Counted from the first letter of the stretch, positions 1 through 9,973 are shown. The stretch: 64,000 bases of DNA from Desulfarculaceae bacterium (GCA_020444545.1 JAHLKT010000001.1:558001-622000); one strand, 5' to 3'. The notes: generated from the letters alone by a model not told the origin. A program made the numbers and translations.

Positions 1-602
1 CGGGCATGGCCATCCTCAGCCTGACCATCGAGCTGGTAAAGGTGCCCATGCTGCTGGAGGACCCGGTGGCCGCCGCGCTGTTGGCGGGCATCCTCTTTGG
101 CGGGGGCACCGGCCTGGTGCTGCGCTCCCAGGGCTCGGCCGGAGGCCTGGACATCCTCTCGGTGATCCTGATGCAGCGCTTTTCCCTGCGCCTGGGCACC
201 ACCCTGTTGGGGGCCAACGTCATCGTGCTGGGCTTGGGGGTGCTCTTGTTCCCCTTGGTCAAGGTGATCTACACCCTGATGGTGCTCTTCGTGGCCGCGC
301 GGGTGACCAACCTGGTGTTCACCGGCCTGAGCCAGCGCAAGGTGGTCACCATCATCAGCCACCACTGGCAAGAGATTGCCGACGCCCTGGTCAAGCAGGG
401 CGGCTCCTCCGGAGCCACCCTCATCCAGGCCCGGGGGGCCTTCCGGGGGCTGGACGAGCCCATGATCTACACCGTGGTCAACCTCAGGGAGTTGGGGCGG
501 CTCAAGGCGGTGGTGTCCTCGGTGGACCCGGACGCCTTCGTGGTGGTCAGCGACACCCTGGAGGTAACCGGCCAGCGCATAGGCCGGGCCACTCACTGGT
601 AG
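1..602 (+). CDS. YitT/DUF2179 family membrane protein (5' end outside window)
   Basis: The reading frame is open to the left window edge, so the N-terminus is missing. About 198 residues remain, against roughly 280 for a full YitT protein. The visible part has three to four hydrophobic segments, with the family-typical Gly-rich GGTGLVLRSQGSAGGLDIL stretch. It ends in a soluble domain of the DUF2179 type (about the last 90 residues, beginning near RKVVTIISHH). These are inner-membrane proteins of unknown function; the C-terminal domain has been proposed to bind a ligand. It converges on dnaK across a shared terminator hairpin. Family assignment is fairly safe; function is not known. Confidence 0.8.
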   Translation, partial: GMAILSLTIELVKVPMLLEDPVAAALLAGILFGGGTGLVLRSQGSAGGLDILSVILMQRFSLRLGTTLLGANVIVLGLGVLLFPLVKVIYTLMVLFVAARVTNLVFTGLSQRKVVTIISHHWQEIADALVKQGGSSGATLIQARGAFRGLDEPMIYTVVNLRELGRLKAVVSSVDPDAFVVVSDTLEVTGQRIGRATHW

Positions 603-625
603 AAGGCCGCCTCGCTAAAGCACGA

Positions 626-657
626 AAAAGCCGGCCCCCTCGCGGGAGCCGGCTTTT
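626..657. terminator. Bidirectional rho-independent terminator between yitT-like gene and dnaK
   Basis: An AAAAGCCGGC arm and a GCCGGCTTTT arm flank a GC-rich loop. The stem carries A residues on the left and T residues on the right, so it can terminate transcription from both converging genes. Confidence 0.8.
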
Positions 658-678
658 GTTTTGGTTGTATGCCGGAGC

Positions 679-2601
679 TTACTTCTCGGTGAACTCCGCG
701 TCCACCACGTCGTCGTCCGGGGGAGCCTGGCCGCCGCCGGGCTGGCCACCAGGCTGACCGCCGGGCTGACCACCAGGCTCGCCGCCGGGCTGCTGCTGGC
801 TCTGGTACAGGCTCTGGGCCATGGCGTGGGAGGCGTTTTGCAGGTTCTCGAAGGCGGCCTCCATCTGGGCCCGGTCGTCGCTCTCCAGGGCCTTCTTGGC
901 CTCGGCAATGGAGGCCTCCATGGTGCTCTTGGTGCCTTCGTCCAGCTTGTCCTCGTTCTCCTTCATGAGCTTCTCGGTCTGGTAGATCAAGCTGTCCAGC
1001 TTGTTCTTGGCCTCCACCGCCTGGCGCCGCTCCTTGTCCTCGTTGGCGAAGCGCTTGGCGTCGGTGACCATCTGGTCGATCTCGCCCTCTTCCAGGCCGC
1101 TGCTGGCCTTGATCTCGATGGACTGCTCCTTGCCGGTGGCCATGTCCTTGGCGCTCACGTTGACCATGCCGTTGGCGTCGATGTCAAAGGTGACCTCGAT
1201 CTGGGGCACGCCGCGCGGGGCCGGGGGCAGGCCGGTGAGCTGGAAGTTGCCCAGGGTGCGGTTGTCCTTGGCGAACTCGCGCTCGCCCTGGAGCACGTGA
1301 ATGTCCACCGCCGGCTGGTTGTCCGCCGCCGTGGAGAAGGTCTCGGACTTGCGGGTGGGGATGGTGGTGTTGCGCTCGATGAGCTTGGTCATCACCCCGC
1401 CCAGGGTCTCGATGCCTAGGCTCAGCGGAGTCACGTCCAGAAGCAGCACGTCGTTGACCTCGCCGCCCAGGACGCCGCCCTGGATGGCCGCGCCGACGGC
1501 CACCACCTCGTCGGGGTTCACGCCCTTGTGAGGCTCCTTGCCGAAGAACTCCTTGACCATCTCCTGGACCTTGGGGATGCGGGTGGAGCCGCCCACCAGG
1601 ACCACCTCGTCCACCGCGTTGGGGGCCAGGCCCGCGTCGCTCAGGGCCGCCTTGCAGGGGCCCAGGGTGCGCTGCAGCTCGGCGTCCACCAGGGACTCGA
1701 ACTTGCTGCGGCTCAGCTTCACGTTCAGGTGCTTGGGGCCGGACGCGTCGGCGGTGATGAAGGGCAGGTTGATGTCGGTCTCCACCGCGCTGGACAGCTC
1801 CATCTTGGCCTTTTCGGCGGCCTCCTTGAGGCGCTGCATGGCCATGGGGTCGCCGGAGAGGTCCACGCCGGAGTCCTTCTTGAACTCATCCACCAGCCAG
1901 TCGATGATCTTCTGGTCCAGGTTGTCGCCGCCCAGGTGGGTGTCGCCGTTGGTGGCCTTAACCTCCACCACGCCGTCGCCGACCTCCAGGACGGAGATGT
2001 CGAAGGTGCCGCCGCCAAAGTCGAACACCGCGATGGTCTCGTTGGTCTTCTTGTCCAGGCCGTAGGCCAGGGCCGCGGCGGTGGGCTCGTTGATGATGCG
2101 CTTTACCTCCAGGCCCGCGATCTTGCCCGCGTCCTTGGTGGCCTGGCGCTGGGAGTCGTTGAAGTAGGCCGGCACGGTGATGACCGCGGCGTCGACCTTC
2201 TGGCCCAGGTAGTCCTCGGCCGCCTTCTTGAGCTTGCCCAGGATCATGGCGCTGACCTCGGGGGGGCTGTACTCCTTGCCCTGCGCCTCGATCTTCACCT
2301 GATCCTGACCGGTGTCCACCACCTTGTAGGGCACCTGCTTGATCTCCTCGGCTACCTCGGAGAAGCGGCGTCCCATGAAGCGCTTGATGCTGTAGATGGT
2401 GTTGGTGGGGTTGGTGACCGCCTGACGCTTGGCCGAGGCGCCGACCAGGCGCTCGCCCTTGTCGGTGAAAGCCACCACGCTGGGGGTGGTGCGGTTGCCT
2501 TCCTCGTTGGTGATAACCTTGGCCTCGCCGCCCTCCATGACCGCCACAACACTGTTGGTGGTGCCCAGGTCAATACCGATAATTTTCTCGTTTGCCGCCA
2601 T
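679..2601 (-). CDS. dnaK: Molecular chaperone DnaK (Hsp70)
   Basis: ATP-dependent cytosolic chaperone of 640 residues, normal full length. The N-terminal ATPase domain opens with GIDLGTTNS at residues 9-17 and includes [11 protein letters not shown]. The substrate-binding domain and helical lid follow, then a Gly/Pro/Gln-rich linker of GGQP repeats and the acidic [12 protein letters not shown] tail. The start is supported by an AGGAGGA Shine-Dalgarno at about 2610-2616. No grpE, dnaJ or hrcA lies beside it; instead it diverges from hsp20-lon across 369 bp. No CIRCE operator is visible upstream, unlike groES here, so a sigma-32-type or other control is likely (inference). Confidence 0.98.
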   Translation of the reverse strand: MAANEKIIGIDLGTTNSVVAVMEGGEAKVITNEEGNRTTPSVVAFTDKGERLVGASAKRQAVTNPTNTIYSIKRFMGRRFSEVAEEIKQVPYKVVDTGQDQVKIEAQGKEYSPPEVSAMILGKLKKAAEDYLGQKVDAAVITVPAYFNDSQRQATKDAGKIAGLEVKRIINEPTAAALAYGLDKKTNETIAVFDFGGGTFDISVLEVGDGVVEVKATNGDTHLGGDNLDQKIIDWLVDEFKKDSGVDLSGDPMAMQRLKEAAEKAKMELSSAVETDINLPFITADASGPKHLNVKLSRSKFESLVDAELQRTLGPCKAALSDAGLAPNAVDEVVLVGGSTRIPKVQEMVKEFFGKEPHKGVNPDEVVAVGAAIQGGVLGGEVNDVLLLDVTPLSLGIETLGGVMTKLIERNTTIPTRKSETFSTAADNQPAVDIHVLQGEREFAKDNRTLGNFQLTGLPPAPRGVPQIEVTFDIDANGMVNVSAKDMATGKEQSIEIKASSGLEEGEIDQMVTDAKRFANEDKERRQAVEAKNKLDSLIYQTEKLMKENEDKLDEGTKSTMEASIAEAKKALESDDRAQMEAAFENLQNASHAMAQSLYQSQQQPGGEPGGQPGGQPGGQPGGGQAPPDDDVVDAEFTEK

Positions 2602-2970
2602 GGTTAAAATGTCCTCCTAATGGATATCTTTAGCCGCCCGGCAGGCCGGGCTGAATCTTTGCCGTATTTTCAAGATGCTGGCCCGTTCGGGCCCATCGTT
2701 TCTCATGTCTTCACGTAAGTTAAGTACGCCTGGACCATAGTCAAGGGTTTCGGGTGGATAATTCTCTTTCTTGCCAAGGCCGCTTTGGCCAACCCCGAGC
2801 GGACACGGGGCTTTTTCCCGGCCCATGTCCGGGGAATTCCGGCTAAAAGAGTCTTTTATAGGGCCTTTGGGTTTGCTTATCATGTAACCATGCTTATGTT
2901 ATGAGCGATTCGGCAACTTATCCGGCGGGCTAAGGGCCCTCCGGCAAGCCCAACGAGGAGACAGACAGCC
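2602..2970. promoter_or_regulatory. Divergent promoter region between dnaK and hsp20
   Basis: This 369-bp gene-free stretch is less GC-rich than its flanks and must hold both promoters. For hsp20-lon a plausible sigma-70-like pair is TTGCTT (2873-2878) and TGTTAT (2897-2902) with an 18-bp spacer. For dnaK a TTGACT hexamer lies on the minus strand at 2739-2744, but no convincing -10 sits at 16-18 bp. No CIRCE sequence is present. Short open frames here show no coding character. Confidence 0.4.
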
Positions 2971-3369
2971 ATGTCCCGAGATTTCCCCCTGCCCGGCGGC
3001 GCGCTGGGCGTGCGTATGCGGCGGCTCCTGGATTCCCTGGAGCGCCCCGAGAGCGGCGGCGGCGAGGGCGGCTGGGCTCCGGCGGTGGACATCGTGGAAA
3101 CCCCCGAGGCGGTGGTCATCGTGGCCGAGCTGGCCGGGGTTAGCCGTTCCAGCATCAAGGTGATGGTGGACGGCGAGGTGGTCAGGCTCTACGGCCGCCG
3201 CGAGCCCACGGTGCAGGCGGGCATGGCCCAATACCACCGCATGGAGATCGAGAGCGGCGACTTCGTGCGCTCTTTCCGGGTCACGGTGCCTTTTGCCGCC
3301 GACCAGGTGAGCGCGGCCATGTCCGACGGCCTGTTGAAAGTGATATTGCCCAAACCGGGCCGGGGCTAG
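2971..3369 (+). CDS. Small heat shock protein, Hsp20/alpha-crystallin family
   Basis: ATP-independent holdase that binds unfolding proteins. The 132-residue product has a short, variable Gly/Glu-rich N-terminus (to about residue 35) and an alpha-crystallin domain running from WAPAVDIVETPEAVVI to the C-terminus. The typical strand pattern is visible (VVRLYGRRE, YHRMEIESGDFVRSFRVTVPF, GLLKVILPK). A GAGGAG Shine-Dalgarno precedes the ATG. It lies 54 bp upstream of lon on the same strand and is probably co-transcribed with it. The usual C-terminal IXI oligomerisation motif is reduced to VILPKP. Confidence 0.93.
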   Translation: MSRDFPLPGGALGVRMRRLLDSLERPESGGGEGGWAPAVDIVETPEAVVIVAELAGVSRSSIKVMVDGEVVRLYGRREPTVQAGMAQYHRMEIESGDFVRSFRVTVPFAADQVSAAMSDGLLKVILPKPGRG

Positions 3370-3423
3370 GCGAGGGACGAGGGAACCGGGCTGTTTCGCA
3401 AATATGAAGGCGAGCGAAAAATC

Positions 3424-5976
3424 ATGATCGAAAATCTGCTGCTACCCGAAGACGCAGTCAGCGTGAGCATAGGCGAGGGTCTCGACGGCATCGAGCCCAT
3501 GACCCGGCCAAGGGCCACCCTGCCCCCTGAGCTGCCCCTGCTGGCGGTCAAGGACATGAGCATGTTCCCGCGCATGGTGCTGCCCATGCTCATCTCCGAC
3601 CCCCGCCACCAGAAGCTGGTGGACCAGGTGCTGGGCGGCGACAAACTGGTGGGCCTGGTGGCCTTGAAGGGCGAGGTCGCCCCCGAGGACGTGAAGGGCA
3701 TGTCCGATCTGGGGGACATCGGGGTGGCCGCCCTGATCCTGCAAATGGCCAAGAGCGAGGACGGCGGCCTGCGCCTGGTGGCCCAGGGCCTGAGCCGCTT
3801 CCGGCTGCTGGAGATCACCCAGGTGGAGCCCTATCTCAAGGGCCGGGTGCAGGTGGTGAACGACATCACCTCCGACGACCTGGAGTCCAAGGCCCTGGTG
3901 AACAACCTGCGCTCCCTGTTCCGGCGGGTGCTCCAGCTGGCCCCCCATCTGCCCGACGAGCTCAACTCCCTGGTGGCCAGCGTGGACGACCCCGGCTCCC
4001 TGTGCGACATGGTGGCCAGCGCCATGAACCTGAGCCCCGAGGAGCGCCAGAGCATCGTGGAGGCCCTGGAGGTCAAGGAGCGCCTGCGCCGGGTGACCGC
4101 GCTGCTCAACCGCGAGATTCAGGTGCTGGAGCTGGGCAGCAAGATTCAGGAGCAGGTCAAGGAGGGCCTGGACAAGACCCAGCGCGAGTATTACCTGCGC
4201 CAGCAGCTCAAGGCCATCAAGGAGGAGTTGGGCGAGGAGGAGGCCGGCGACAGCGAGACCGACGACCTGCGCGAGCGCCTGGCCAAAAAGGCCCTGCCCG
4301 AGCAGGTGCGCACCGAGGCCGAGCGCGAGCTCAAGCGCCTGGAGGCCATGCACTCCTCCAGCGCCGAGTACCACGTGATCACCACCTACCTGGACTGGAT
4401 TCTAAACCTGCCCTGGGAGGAGGAGACCGAGGATCACCTGGACATCAAGCAGGCCCGGGACATCCTGAACAAGGACCACTACGACCTGGACAAGGTGAAG
4501 CGGCGCATTCTGGAGTATCTGGCGGTGCGCAAGCTCAACCCGGCCATGAAGGGCCCCATCCTGTGCTTCGTGGGCCCTCCCGGCGTGGGCAAGACCTCCC
4601 TGGGCCGCTCCATCGCCCGGGCCCTGGGGCGCAACTTCCAGCGCATCTCCCTGGGCGGGGTGCGCGACGAGGCCGAGATTCGCGGCCACCGGCGCACCTA
4701 CGTGGGGGCCATGCCCGGCCGCATCGTGCAGAGCCTCAGGCGCGCGGGCAGCATGAACCCGGTGTTCATGCTGGACGAGGTGGACAAGGTGGGCGCCGAC
4801 TTCCGGGGCGACCCGTCCTCGGCTCTGCTCGAGGTCCTGGACCCGGAGCAGAACTTCAGCTTCAGCGACCATTACCTGGACCTGCCCTTTGACCTGTCCA
4901 AGGTGATGTTCATAACCACGGCCAACGTGCTGGACACCATCCCCGCGCCCCTTCGGGACCGCATGGAGATCATCGAGCTGCCCGGCTACATCGCCGAGGA
5001 CAAGCTAAAGATCGCCAAGCGCTACCTGGTGCCCCGCCAGCGGAGCGAGCACGGCCTGAGCGCCAAGCAGCTCACCATCAGCGACGCGGCCCTCCGCCTG
5101 CTGATCACCGGCTACACCCGCGAGGCGGGCCTCAGAAACCTGGAGCGCGAGATCGGCTCCCTGTGTCGCTGGGCGGCCCGGGCCGTGGCCGAGGGCGAAA
5201 AAAAGCAGGTGAAGATCGGCAAGGACGACGTGGCCGAGATCCTGGGGCCGCAGCGCATCGTGCCCGACACCGCGCTGCGCACCGCCGTCCCCGGCGTGGC
5301 CACCGGCCTGGCCTGGACCCCCACCGGCGGCGACATCCTCTTTGTGGAGGCCAGCCGGATGCCGGGCAAGGGCGCCTTGAACCTCACCGGCCAGCTGGGC
5401 GACGTGATGAAGGAGTCGGCCCAGGCGGCGGTGACCTACCTCCGGGCCAATGCCAATGCCTGCGGCCTGGAAAACGGCTTCGCGGCCGACACCGACATCC
5501 ACGTGCACGTGCCGGCCGGGGCCATCCCCAAGGACGGCCCCAGCGCGGGGGTCACCTTGTTCGCGGCCCTGCTGAGCCTGTTCTCCAAGCGCCCGGTGCG
5601 CTCGAACCTGGCCATGACCGGCGAGATCACCCTTCGGGGCATGGTGCTGCCCGTCGGGGGCATCAAGGAGAAGGTGCTGGCCGCCCACCGCGCGGGCATC
5701 AAGACCGTCATCCTGCCCGCGGCCAACGAGCGCGACCTGGTGGAGGTGCCGGACAACGTGAAGAAGAAGATGAGCTTCAAGTTCGCCGAGCGCATGGACC
5801 AGGTGGCCGACTGGGCCCTGGAGCCCCTCAAGGGCCCCAAGAAGGCCAAGCCCAAGGCCGCGCCCAAGGCGGGCCCCAAAAAGGCCAAGGCGAATAAGGC
5901 CAAAAAGGCGGCCAAGACCAAGGCGGCCGGTATGCCCGCCAACGAGCGCAAGGCGGCGCGCAACAACAAGAGCTAG
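3424..5976 (+). CDS. lon: ATP-dependent protease Lon (La)
   Basis: Homo-oligomeric AAA+ serine protease degrading misfolded and regulatory proteins. In order: N-terminal LON substrate domain (about 35-230), coiled middle region, AAA+ module with Walker [10 protein letters not shown] at residues 384-392 and a FMLDEVDK Walker B, and a C-terminal peptidase domain with the Ser-Lys dyad Ser707 (KDGPSAG) and Lys750 (IKEKV). The 43-residue Ser-Lys spacing matches E. coli Lon. At 850 residues it is longer than usual because of a Lys/Ala-rich basic tail of about 45 residues. It ends in a strong terminator. Confidence 0.98.
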   Translation: MIENLLLPEDAVSVSIGEGLDGIEPMTRPRATLPPELPLLAVKDMSMFPRMVLPMLISDPRHQKLVDQVLGGDKLVGLVALKGEVAPEDVKGMSDLGDIGVAALILQMAKSEDGGLRLVAQGLSRFRLLEITQVEPYLKGRVQVVNDITSDDLESKALVNNLRSLFRRVLQLAPHLPDELNSLVASVDDPGSLCDMVASAMNLSPEERQSIVEALEVKERLRRVTALLNREIQVLELGSKIQEQVKEGLDKTQREYYLRQQLKAIKEELGEEEAGDSETDDLRERLAKKALPEQVRTEAERELKRLEAMHSSSAEYHVITTYLDWILNLPWEEETEDHLDIKQARDILNKDHYDLDKVKRRILEYLAVRKLNPAMKGPILCFVGPPGVGKTSLGRSIARALGRNFQRISLGGVRDEAEIRGHRRTYVGAMPGRIVQSLRRAGSMNPVFMLDEVDKVGADFRGDPSSALLEVLDPEQNFSFSDHYLDLPFDLSKVMFITTANVLDTIPAPLRDRMEIIELPGYIAEDKLKIAKRYLVPRQRSEHGLSAKQLTISDAALRLLITGYTREAGLRNLEREIGSLCRWAARAVAEGEKKQVKIGKDDVAEILGPQRIVPDTALRTAVPGVATGLAWTPTGGDILFVEASRMPGKGALNLTGQLGDVMKESAQAAVTYLRANANACGLENGFAADTDIHVHVPAGAIPKDGPSAGVTLFAALLSLFSKRPVRSNLAMTGEITLRGMVLPVGGIKEKVLAAHRAGIKTVILPAANERDLVEVPDNVKKKMSFKFAERMDQVADWALEPLKGPKKAKPKAAPKAGPKKAKANKAKKAAKTKAAGMPANERKAARNNKS

Positions 5977-6006
5977 CCGCCGCGCCTACCAACAGACGCC
6001 AACACG

Positions 6007-6035
6007 CCCCCCGGCCGCAAAGGCCGGGGGGTTTT
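6007..6035 (+). terminator. Rho-independent terminator of hsp20-lon
   Basis: A perfect 10-bp stem, CCCCCCGGCC / GGCCGGGGGG, closes on a GCAAA loop and is followed by a TTTT run. Confidence 0.9.
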
Positions 6036-6179
6036 GTTTCGGCTTGGCCGGGGAGGTTTGGGCCCTGGGCGGGACAGGCCACCGGATTTCAGAAAGGCTG
6101 GCCGGCAACCGCCACGCGCGGGCCGATGGCGTGGAATCAAGGGGCAGCAGTTAATAAGGAATAAGCCTGCAAGCCAGTA

Positions 6180-6303
6180 CCGGCACAGCCAGCCGCCGGT
6201 AGACAAGGCTGCTGGCGAACGAGGGCCGCAGGCGTAGCTGGAGTGCTACGTCGAGGCCCGAGCGCGGCCAGCAGCGCAGTATAACGGTGTCTGGCGCAGC
6301 CGG
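6180..6303 (+). repeat. Dispersed long-hairpin repeat, copy A
   Basis: First of five copies of a ~120-bp imperfect palindrome. The outer arms begin CCGGCACAGCCAG and end CTGGCGCAGCCGG. The centre has a GGGCC/GGCCC stem around a GCGTAGC...GCTACGTC hairpin. The right end lies 27 bp from the stop codon of the minus-strand dodecin gene. Together with its flanks it accounts for the gene-free stretch between lon and that gene (about 6040-6330). Confidence 0.85.
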
Positions 6304-6330
6304 ACGGCCTGCCTTGCGGAAATTCGCGGG

Positions 6331-6543
6331 CTAGGACTCCAGCACGAAGATCACTTCCATGCGCACCCGGTACTCCATCACCTTGCCTTCGAGCAAGGAG
6401 ATGTTCTGCTCCAGGACCTTGAAGCCGGTGATGCCTCTGAGGGTGGCGCTGGCGCGGGAAATGCCCACGGTGATGGCGTCTTCAAAGCTGGTGGGGCTGC
6501 CGGCGATAATCTCGGTGACCCGGGCGACTCTTTTCTCTCCCAT
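6331..6543 (-). CDS. Dodecin family flavin-binding protein
   Basis: Small protein of 70 residues. Dodecins assemble into hollow dodecamers that bind FMN, FAD or riboflavin and are thought to buffer flavins. The start at 6543 (MGEKRVARVTEI) is chosen because AGGAGGAGAG lies just upstream; a longer frame to 6588 would add 15 unrelated residues. Family signatures are EIIAGSPTSFEDAI, SRASATLRGITGFKVLEQN and the final strand YRVRMEVIFVLE. It stands alone, followed by repeat copy A. Confidence 0.93.
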   Translation of the reverse strand: MGEKRVARVTEIIAGSPTSFEDAITVGISRASATLRGITGFKVLEQNISLLEGKVMEYRVRMEVIFVLES

Positions 6544-6725
6544 GACTCTCCTCCTACTTGGGGCCCAAAAAGGCTTGCGGCGGCTCACGGGTGATTGGCC
6601 ACGATGACCTGCTGGATTTTCGATGCTGATGGCTTCAGCCTAACACGCTGGAATAAATGCAAACAAGAGGCTTGCTCTGGAACGGGGCGCGGCCCGGCTT
6701 GCCTCCGGGCGGCCGGAGGTTTAGC

Positions 6726-7580
6726 TTGGAACCTATGGACCTGATCGACCTGCACACCCATTCCTCGGCCAGCGACGGGACCCTATCGCCCGCCGCCCTG
6801 GCCGACGAGGCCGCCAAAGCCGGGCTGGCCGCCGTGGCGCTCACCGACCACGACAGCGTGGACGGCCTGCCCGAGTTCCTCAGCGCGGCCGCCTCCGGCG
6901 GGCCGGAACTGGTGCCCGGGGTGGAGATAAGCGCGCAGCGCCCCGGCGGAGGGCCCATGCATCTGGTGGGCCTGTGGGTGGACCCCCACGACCCGGGCCT
7001 ACGGGACGGCCTGGCCTGGATGCAACGCGCCCGGGCCGAGCGCAACCCCAAGATCGCGGCCAAGCTCCAGGAACTGGGCCTGCCGGTGAGCCTGGAGGAG
7101 GTGGCGGCCCGGGCCGAGGGCCAGGTGGGGCGGCCCCATTTCGCCCAAGTGCTGGTGGACAAGGGCCTGGTGAGCAACGTGCCCGAGGCTTTTGCCCGCT
7201 ATCTCAGGCGCGGGGCCCCGGCCTACGTGGGCAAGGAGCGCATGAGCCCGGAGCAGGCCCTGAAGATGATCCGGGGGGCGGGCGGCCTGCCCATCCTGGC
7301 CCACCCCGGCCTGCTGGATATGCAGCCCGCCGTACTGGAGGCCCTGCTCAAAAAGCTCAAGGGCCAGGGCCTGGCCGGGATCGAGGCCTACTACTCCCAG
7401 CACGACTCGGCCCAGCAGCGGTGCTATCTGAACCTGGCCGCCCGCCTGGGCCTGGCGGTGAGCGGGGGCAGCGACTTCCACGGGGCCAGCAAGCCCGACA
7501 TCCGCCTGGGCACCGGCCTGGGCACCCTGCGCATTCCGGTCTCGGTCCTGGCCGCGCTGAAGAAGCTCCTGCCTAACTAA
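6726..7580 (+). CDS. PHP-domain metal-dependent phosphoesterase (Rnm/YciV-like)
   Basis: Predicted Mn/Fe-dependent phosphoesterase. Relatives act as 5'-3' exoribonucleases on short RNAs or as 3',5'-nucleotide bisphosphate phosphatases. PHP metal motifs are clear: DLHTHSSASDG near the N-terminus, ALTDHDSVDG, then LPILAHPGLL and GGSDFHGASKP. I chose a TTG start at 6726 because GGAGGT sits 5 nt upstream; the ATG at 6735 (MDLIDLHTH) is the alternative, with poorer spacing. The product is 284 residues, the usual size. It stands alone between dodecin and repeat copy B. Confidence 0.88.
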   Translation: MEPMDLIDLHTHSSASDGTLSPAALADEAAKAGLAAVALTDHDSVDGLPEFLSAAASGGPELVPGVEISAQRPGGGPMHLVGLWVDPHDPGLRDGLAWMQRARAERNPKIAAKLQELGLPVSLEEVAARAEGQVGRPHFAQVLVDKGLVSNVPEAFARYLRRGAPAYVGKERMSPEQALKMIRGAGGLPILAHPGLLDMQPAVLEALLKKLKGQGLAGIEAYYSQHDSAQQRCYLNLAARLGLAVSGGSDFHGASKPDIRLGTGLGTLRIPVSVLAALKKLLPN

Positions 7581-7701
7581 AGCTCAGCTGCCTTTTAACG
7601 AACAGAGCCCCGGCACAGTCAAAAGGGGCAAAACGAGACGGCCCGAGGCTTGGGCCGCCGTTGGGTTGACGCTCTGGCGCCTCTCGAAACCAATCAACCG
7701 A

Positions 7702-7822
7702 CTGGCACAGCCAGGCGGCGGCAGGCAAGGCGCGGGCAAGCGACAGCCGGAGGCGTAGGTGGACCTACGTCGAGGCTGGAGCGCCGCCCGCAACGCCGCA
7801 TCCCGCCGTCTGGCGAAGCCGG
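7702..7822 (+). repeat. Dispersed long-hairpin repeat, copy B
   Basis: Outer arms CTGGCACAGCCAGGCGGCGG and CCGCCGTCTGGCGAAGCCGG pair with few mismatches. The core hairpin is GGCGTAGGTGGACCTACGTC. The right end lies 5 bp from the stop codon of the minus-strand gene that ends at 7828. Confidence 0.88.
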
Positions 7823-7827
7823 CCGGT

Positions 7828-8232
7828 CTATTTTTTCCAGTTGAATACGATCTTGGTAATGAACAGGGGATCGGTGCTCTGGTCCTGCAAGGAGCCGTCT
7901 ATGGGGTTCTTGGTCTTGTAGGCGATCATGTCGGTGTAGCAGATGCCCATCTGGCCGGTGACCTTGAACTGCTTGCCCTTGACGGTCTGGATGATCACAT
8001 GCTCGCCCGCGTCCTCCAGGGTCAGGCTCTTGACGTCGGTCATGGGCACCCCGTCCTCGGAGTCCTCATATACAAAGGGATACTTGGGCAGCAGTTTCTC
8101 GAAGCGCTCCACCACGATCTTTTGGCCCTGGTTGTCGATCATGTAGCCGCTGGGCGCGGGGGGAGAGGCGGCCAGGGCCAGGGCGGCCGGGAGCAGCAAG
8201 ATCAGGCACAGGCAGATGACAAGGCGTTTCAT
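7828..8232 (-). CDS. Secreted or periplasmic hypothetical protein
   Basis: Product of 134 residues with a clear Sec signal peptide (MKRLVICLCLILLLPAALALA, cleavage near residue 22). No domain was recognised. The mature part is mostly predicted beta-strand (KIVVERFEKLLPKYPFV, EHVIIQTVKGKQFKVTGQMG) and has a single Cys. A GGAGGAAA Shine-Dalgarno precedes the ATG. It is a single-gene unit whose stop codon abuts repeat copy B. A real gene, judging by signal peptide, Shine-Dalgarno and base composition; function unknown. Confidence 0.75.
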   Translation of the reverse strand: MKRLVICLCLILLLPAALALAASPPAPSGYMIDNQGQKIVVERFEKLLPKYPFVYEDSEDGVPMTDVKSLTLEDAGEHVIIQTVKGKQFKVTGQMGICYTDMIAYKTKNPIDGSLQDQSTDPLFITKIVFNWKK

Positions 8233-8377
8233 GGGTCCATTTCCTCCGCTCCGGGGTGTTCGGCCGTTAGACCCATTCTAACCAAAGCGCGCCGCCCGGG
8301 GCCAGCCCTCCCGCGTCTTGCGCCAGGCGGTCCGCTTGCCTAGGATGGGGGCAGGCCATTTTAACAAGGGAGGGCAC

Positions 8378-9163
8378 ATGCTCCTGACCGTGTTGGGATC
8401 GGGCACCTGTGAGCTCAGGCCCGAGCGCTCCAGCCCGGCCTACCTGGTGCAGGCCGGGGAGGCCGCGCTCATGCTGGACCTGGGGCAAGGAGCCTGGCGG
8501 CGGCTCATGGAGCTGGGCCACGACCCGGCCAAGCTGAGCGGGGTGATCGTCAGCCATCCCCACATCGACCATCTGGCCGATTTGCTGCCTCTGTTGTTCG
8601 CCCTCAAGTACGACCCGCGCCTGAGCACGCATGCCCGTCTGAGCCTCCTGGCCCACCGGGGGGTGGGCGAGATGCTGGCCGGCCTTGGAACGGTGTTCGG
8701 GGCCTGGCTGGAGCCCGCCGACCCGCCGCTGCGCCGTCATTGGCTGGAGCCGGGCCAGGGCCTGGAGCTGGCCGGGGTGCATATAACCACCGCCGGGGCG
8801 GCGCACCACGCCCACAGCCTGGCCTGGCGCCTGGAAGCAAACGGGGCGTCCCTGGTCTATCTGGGCGACAGCGAAGCCAGCGGGGAGCTGGCCCAGTTCG
8901 CCTCGGGGGCCGGGCTTTTGATCTGCCACTGCGCGGGCAACGACGACGCGCCCAAGGAGGGGCACCTGCACCCCGCGGGCTGCGGCCGCCTGGCCGCCCG
9001 GGCCGGGGTGGGCGGGCTCTTGCTCAGCCACTTCTATGCCGAGGTGGACCCGGACGCGGCGCTTGCCTCGGTCCGGGAGCACTTCGCCGGGCCGGTCTGG
9101 GCCGCCCGCGACGGCATGATCCTGAGCCTGCAAAGCGGTTCACCAACCGAGACGCTTCCCTAG
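8378..9163 (+). CDS. MBL-fold metallo-hydrolase (RNase Z/phosphodiesterase-like)
   Basis: Predicted di-metal hydrolase of 261 residues. The metal motif HPHIDHL gives His60, His62, Asp64 and His65; further ligands are likely in AHHAHSLAW, YLGDSE and LLSHFY. The start at 8378 is fixed by GGGAGG just upstream and by the MLLTVLGSGT opening typical of the RNase Z-like branch. It lacks the long exosite arm of true tRNase Z, so another phosphodiester or a small-molecule substrate is possible. It stands alone. Confidence 0.85.
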   Translation: MLLTVLGSGTCELRPERSSPAYLVQAGEAALMLDLGQGAWRRLMELGHDPAKLSGVIVSHPHIDHLADLLPLLFALKYDPRLSTHARLSLLAHRGVGEMLAGLGTVFGAWLEPADPPLRRHWLEPGQGLELAGVHITTAGAAHHAHSLAWRLEANGASLVYLGDSEASGELAQFASGAGLLICHCAGNDDAPKEGHLHPAGCGRLAARAGVGGLLLSHFYAEVDPDAALASVREHFAGPVWAARDGMILSLQSGSPTETLP

Positions 9164-9481
9164 GAATCAGCCGGTGCTTTTGGCTTGACACCCGGTCAGC
9201 GGCTTTGATAGCTTCGTTTCGTAGCTGAATTATAGCTACATCGGTCCTTTTTCCCATAAGACACGCGCTTGATTCGGAGGTGGTCCGTGTCCCTTCCCTG
9301 CCCGGTCGGCTGTGCGCGCGCCAGGCGCGGGGGTGGGTTTCGGGCAGTTCGCGCCGTTGCGTCCTGGGGCGGCCCTTCCAATCGTTTTCAAGGGTTTAAA
9401 CCGCGCGGGGCTTGCATTTCAAGGGCCTTAAAGGGCAGTATTGAATAGCTCACTTGGCAATAGACAATTCAGAGGGTGACC
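9164..9481. promoter_or_regulatory. Regulatory intergenic region upstream of uspA
   Basis: 318 bp without a gene. It contains a TTGACA hexamer (9185-9190) with a weak TAGCTT at 18 bp, and an inverted repeat GTAGCT-N7-AGCTAC at 9221-9239 just downstream, placed like an operator. Nothing else was recognised up to the AGAGGG Shine-Dalgarno of uspA. Confidence 0.35.
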
Positions 9482-9973
9482 ATGAAAAGCAAGGTCCTCA
9501 TTCCCGTGGACACCGCCCGCAATTCCATCACCGCCGAGGAATACGCCATCAAGTTGAACTGGCGCATGCCCTTGGCGGTGACGCTTTTGAACGTGCTCAA
9601 CACCAAGCGGTTGCAGCAGCACGGCATCAGCCCTGACGACCAGGAACGCATCAAGAACGGCATGAAAAAACGGGCCGAGGCGGTGCTGACCGCGGCGGCC
9701 GAGCCGTTCAAAAAGGCCGACGTGGAGTACGAGACCAGGCTCGAGGAGGGACCGCCGGCCGCGGTCATCTGCCGGGTGGCCGAAGAGGGCGGCTTCGACA
9801 TGGTGATTCTGCCCCAGAGCGGCTTCAGCGAGCTGGAAGAGATACTGGGAGGCAGCGTGGTGCACAACGTGCTCTGGAAGTGCAGCACGCCGGTTCTCCT
9901 GGTCAAGCACAGCGAGCAACAGCTCGAGGCCCAGCGCAACAAGCTGGCCGAGAGCGAGCTTCTGCCCCGCTAG
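9482..9973 (+). CDS. Universal stress protein, UspA family
   Basis: Rossmann-like alpha/beta protein of 163 residues. The ATP-binding motif G-2X-G-9X-G(S/T) is partly kept: the segment PQSGFSELEEILGGSV retains the second Gly, the 9-residue spacing and GS, but has Pro where the first Gly belongs, so nucleotide binding is uncertain. ATG at 9482 is preferred over an in-frame GTG at 9476 because AGAGGG lies 5 nt upstream. It precedes a TRAP transporter operon on the same strand. UspA proteins such as TeaD are known to regulate TRAP transporters, so a link is plausible (inference). Confidence 0.92.
   Translation: MKSKVLIPVDTARNSITAEEYAIKLNWRMPLAVTLLNVLNTKRLQQHGISPDDQERIKNGMKKRAEAVLTAAAEPFKKADVEYETRLEEGPPAAVICRVAEEGGFDMVILPQSGFSELEEILGGSVVHNVLWKCSTPVLLVKHSEQQLEAQRNKLAESELLPR

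Noticed and set aside
661-2607. Long plus-strand open frames opposite dnaK
   Set aside because: They are antisense shadows produced by GC-rich third positions of dnaK; repetitive Leu/Gly/His/Val composition and no known motif.
2617-2883. 88-codon minus-strand frame upstream of dnaK
   Set aside because: Overlaps the dnaK Shine-Dalgarno region, lies in promoter DNA and has no protein-like pattern.
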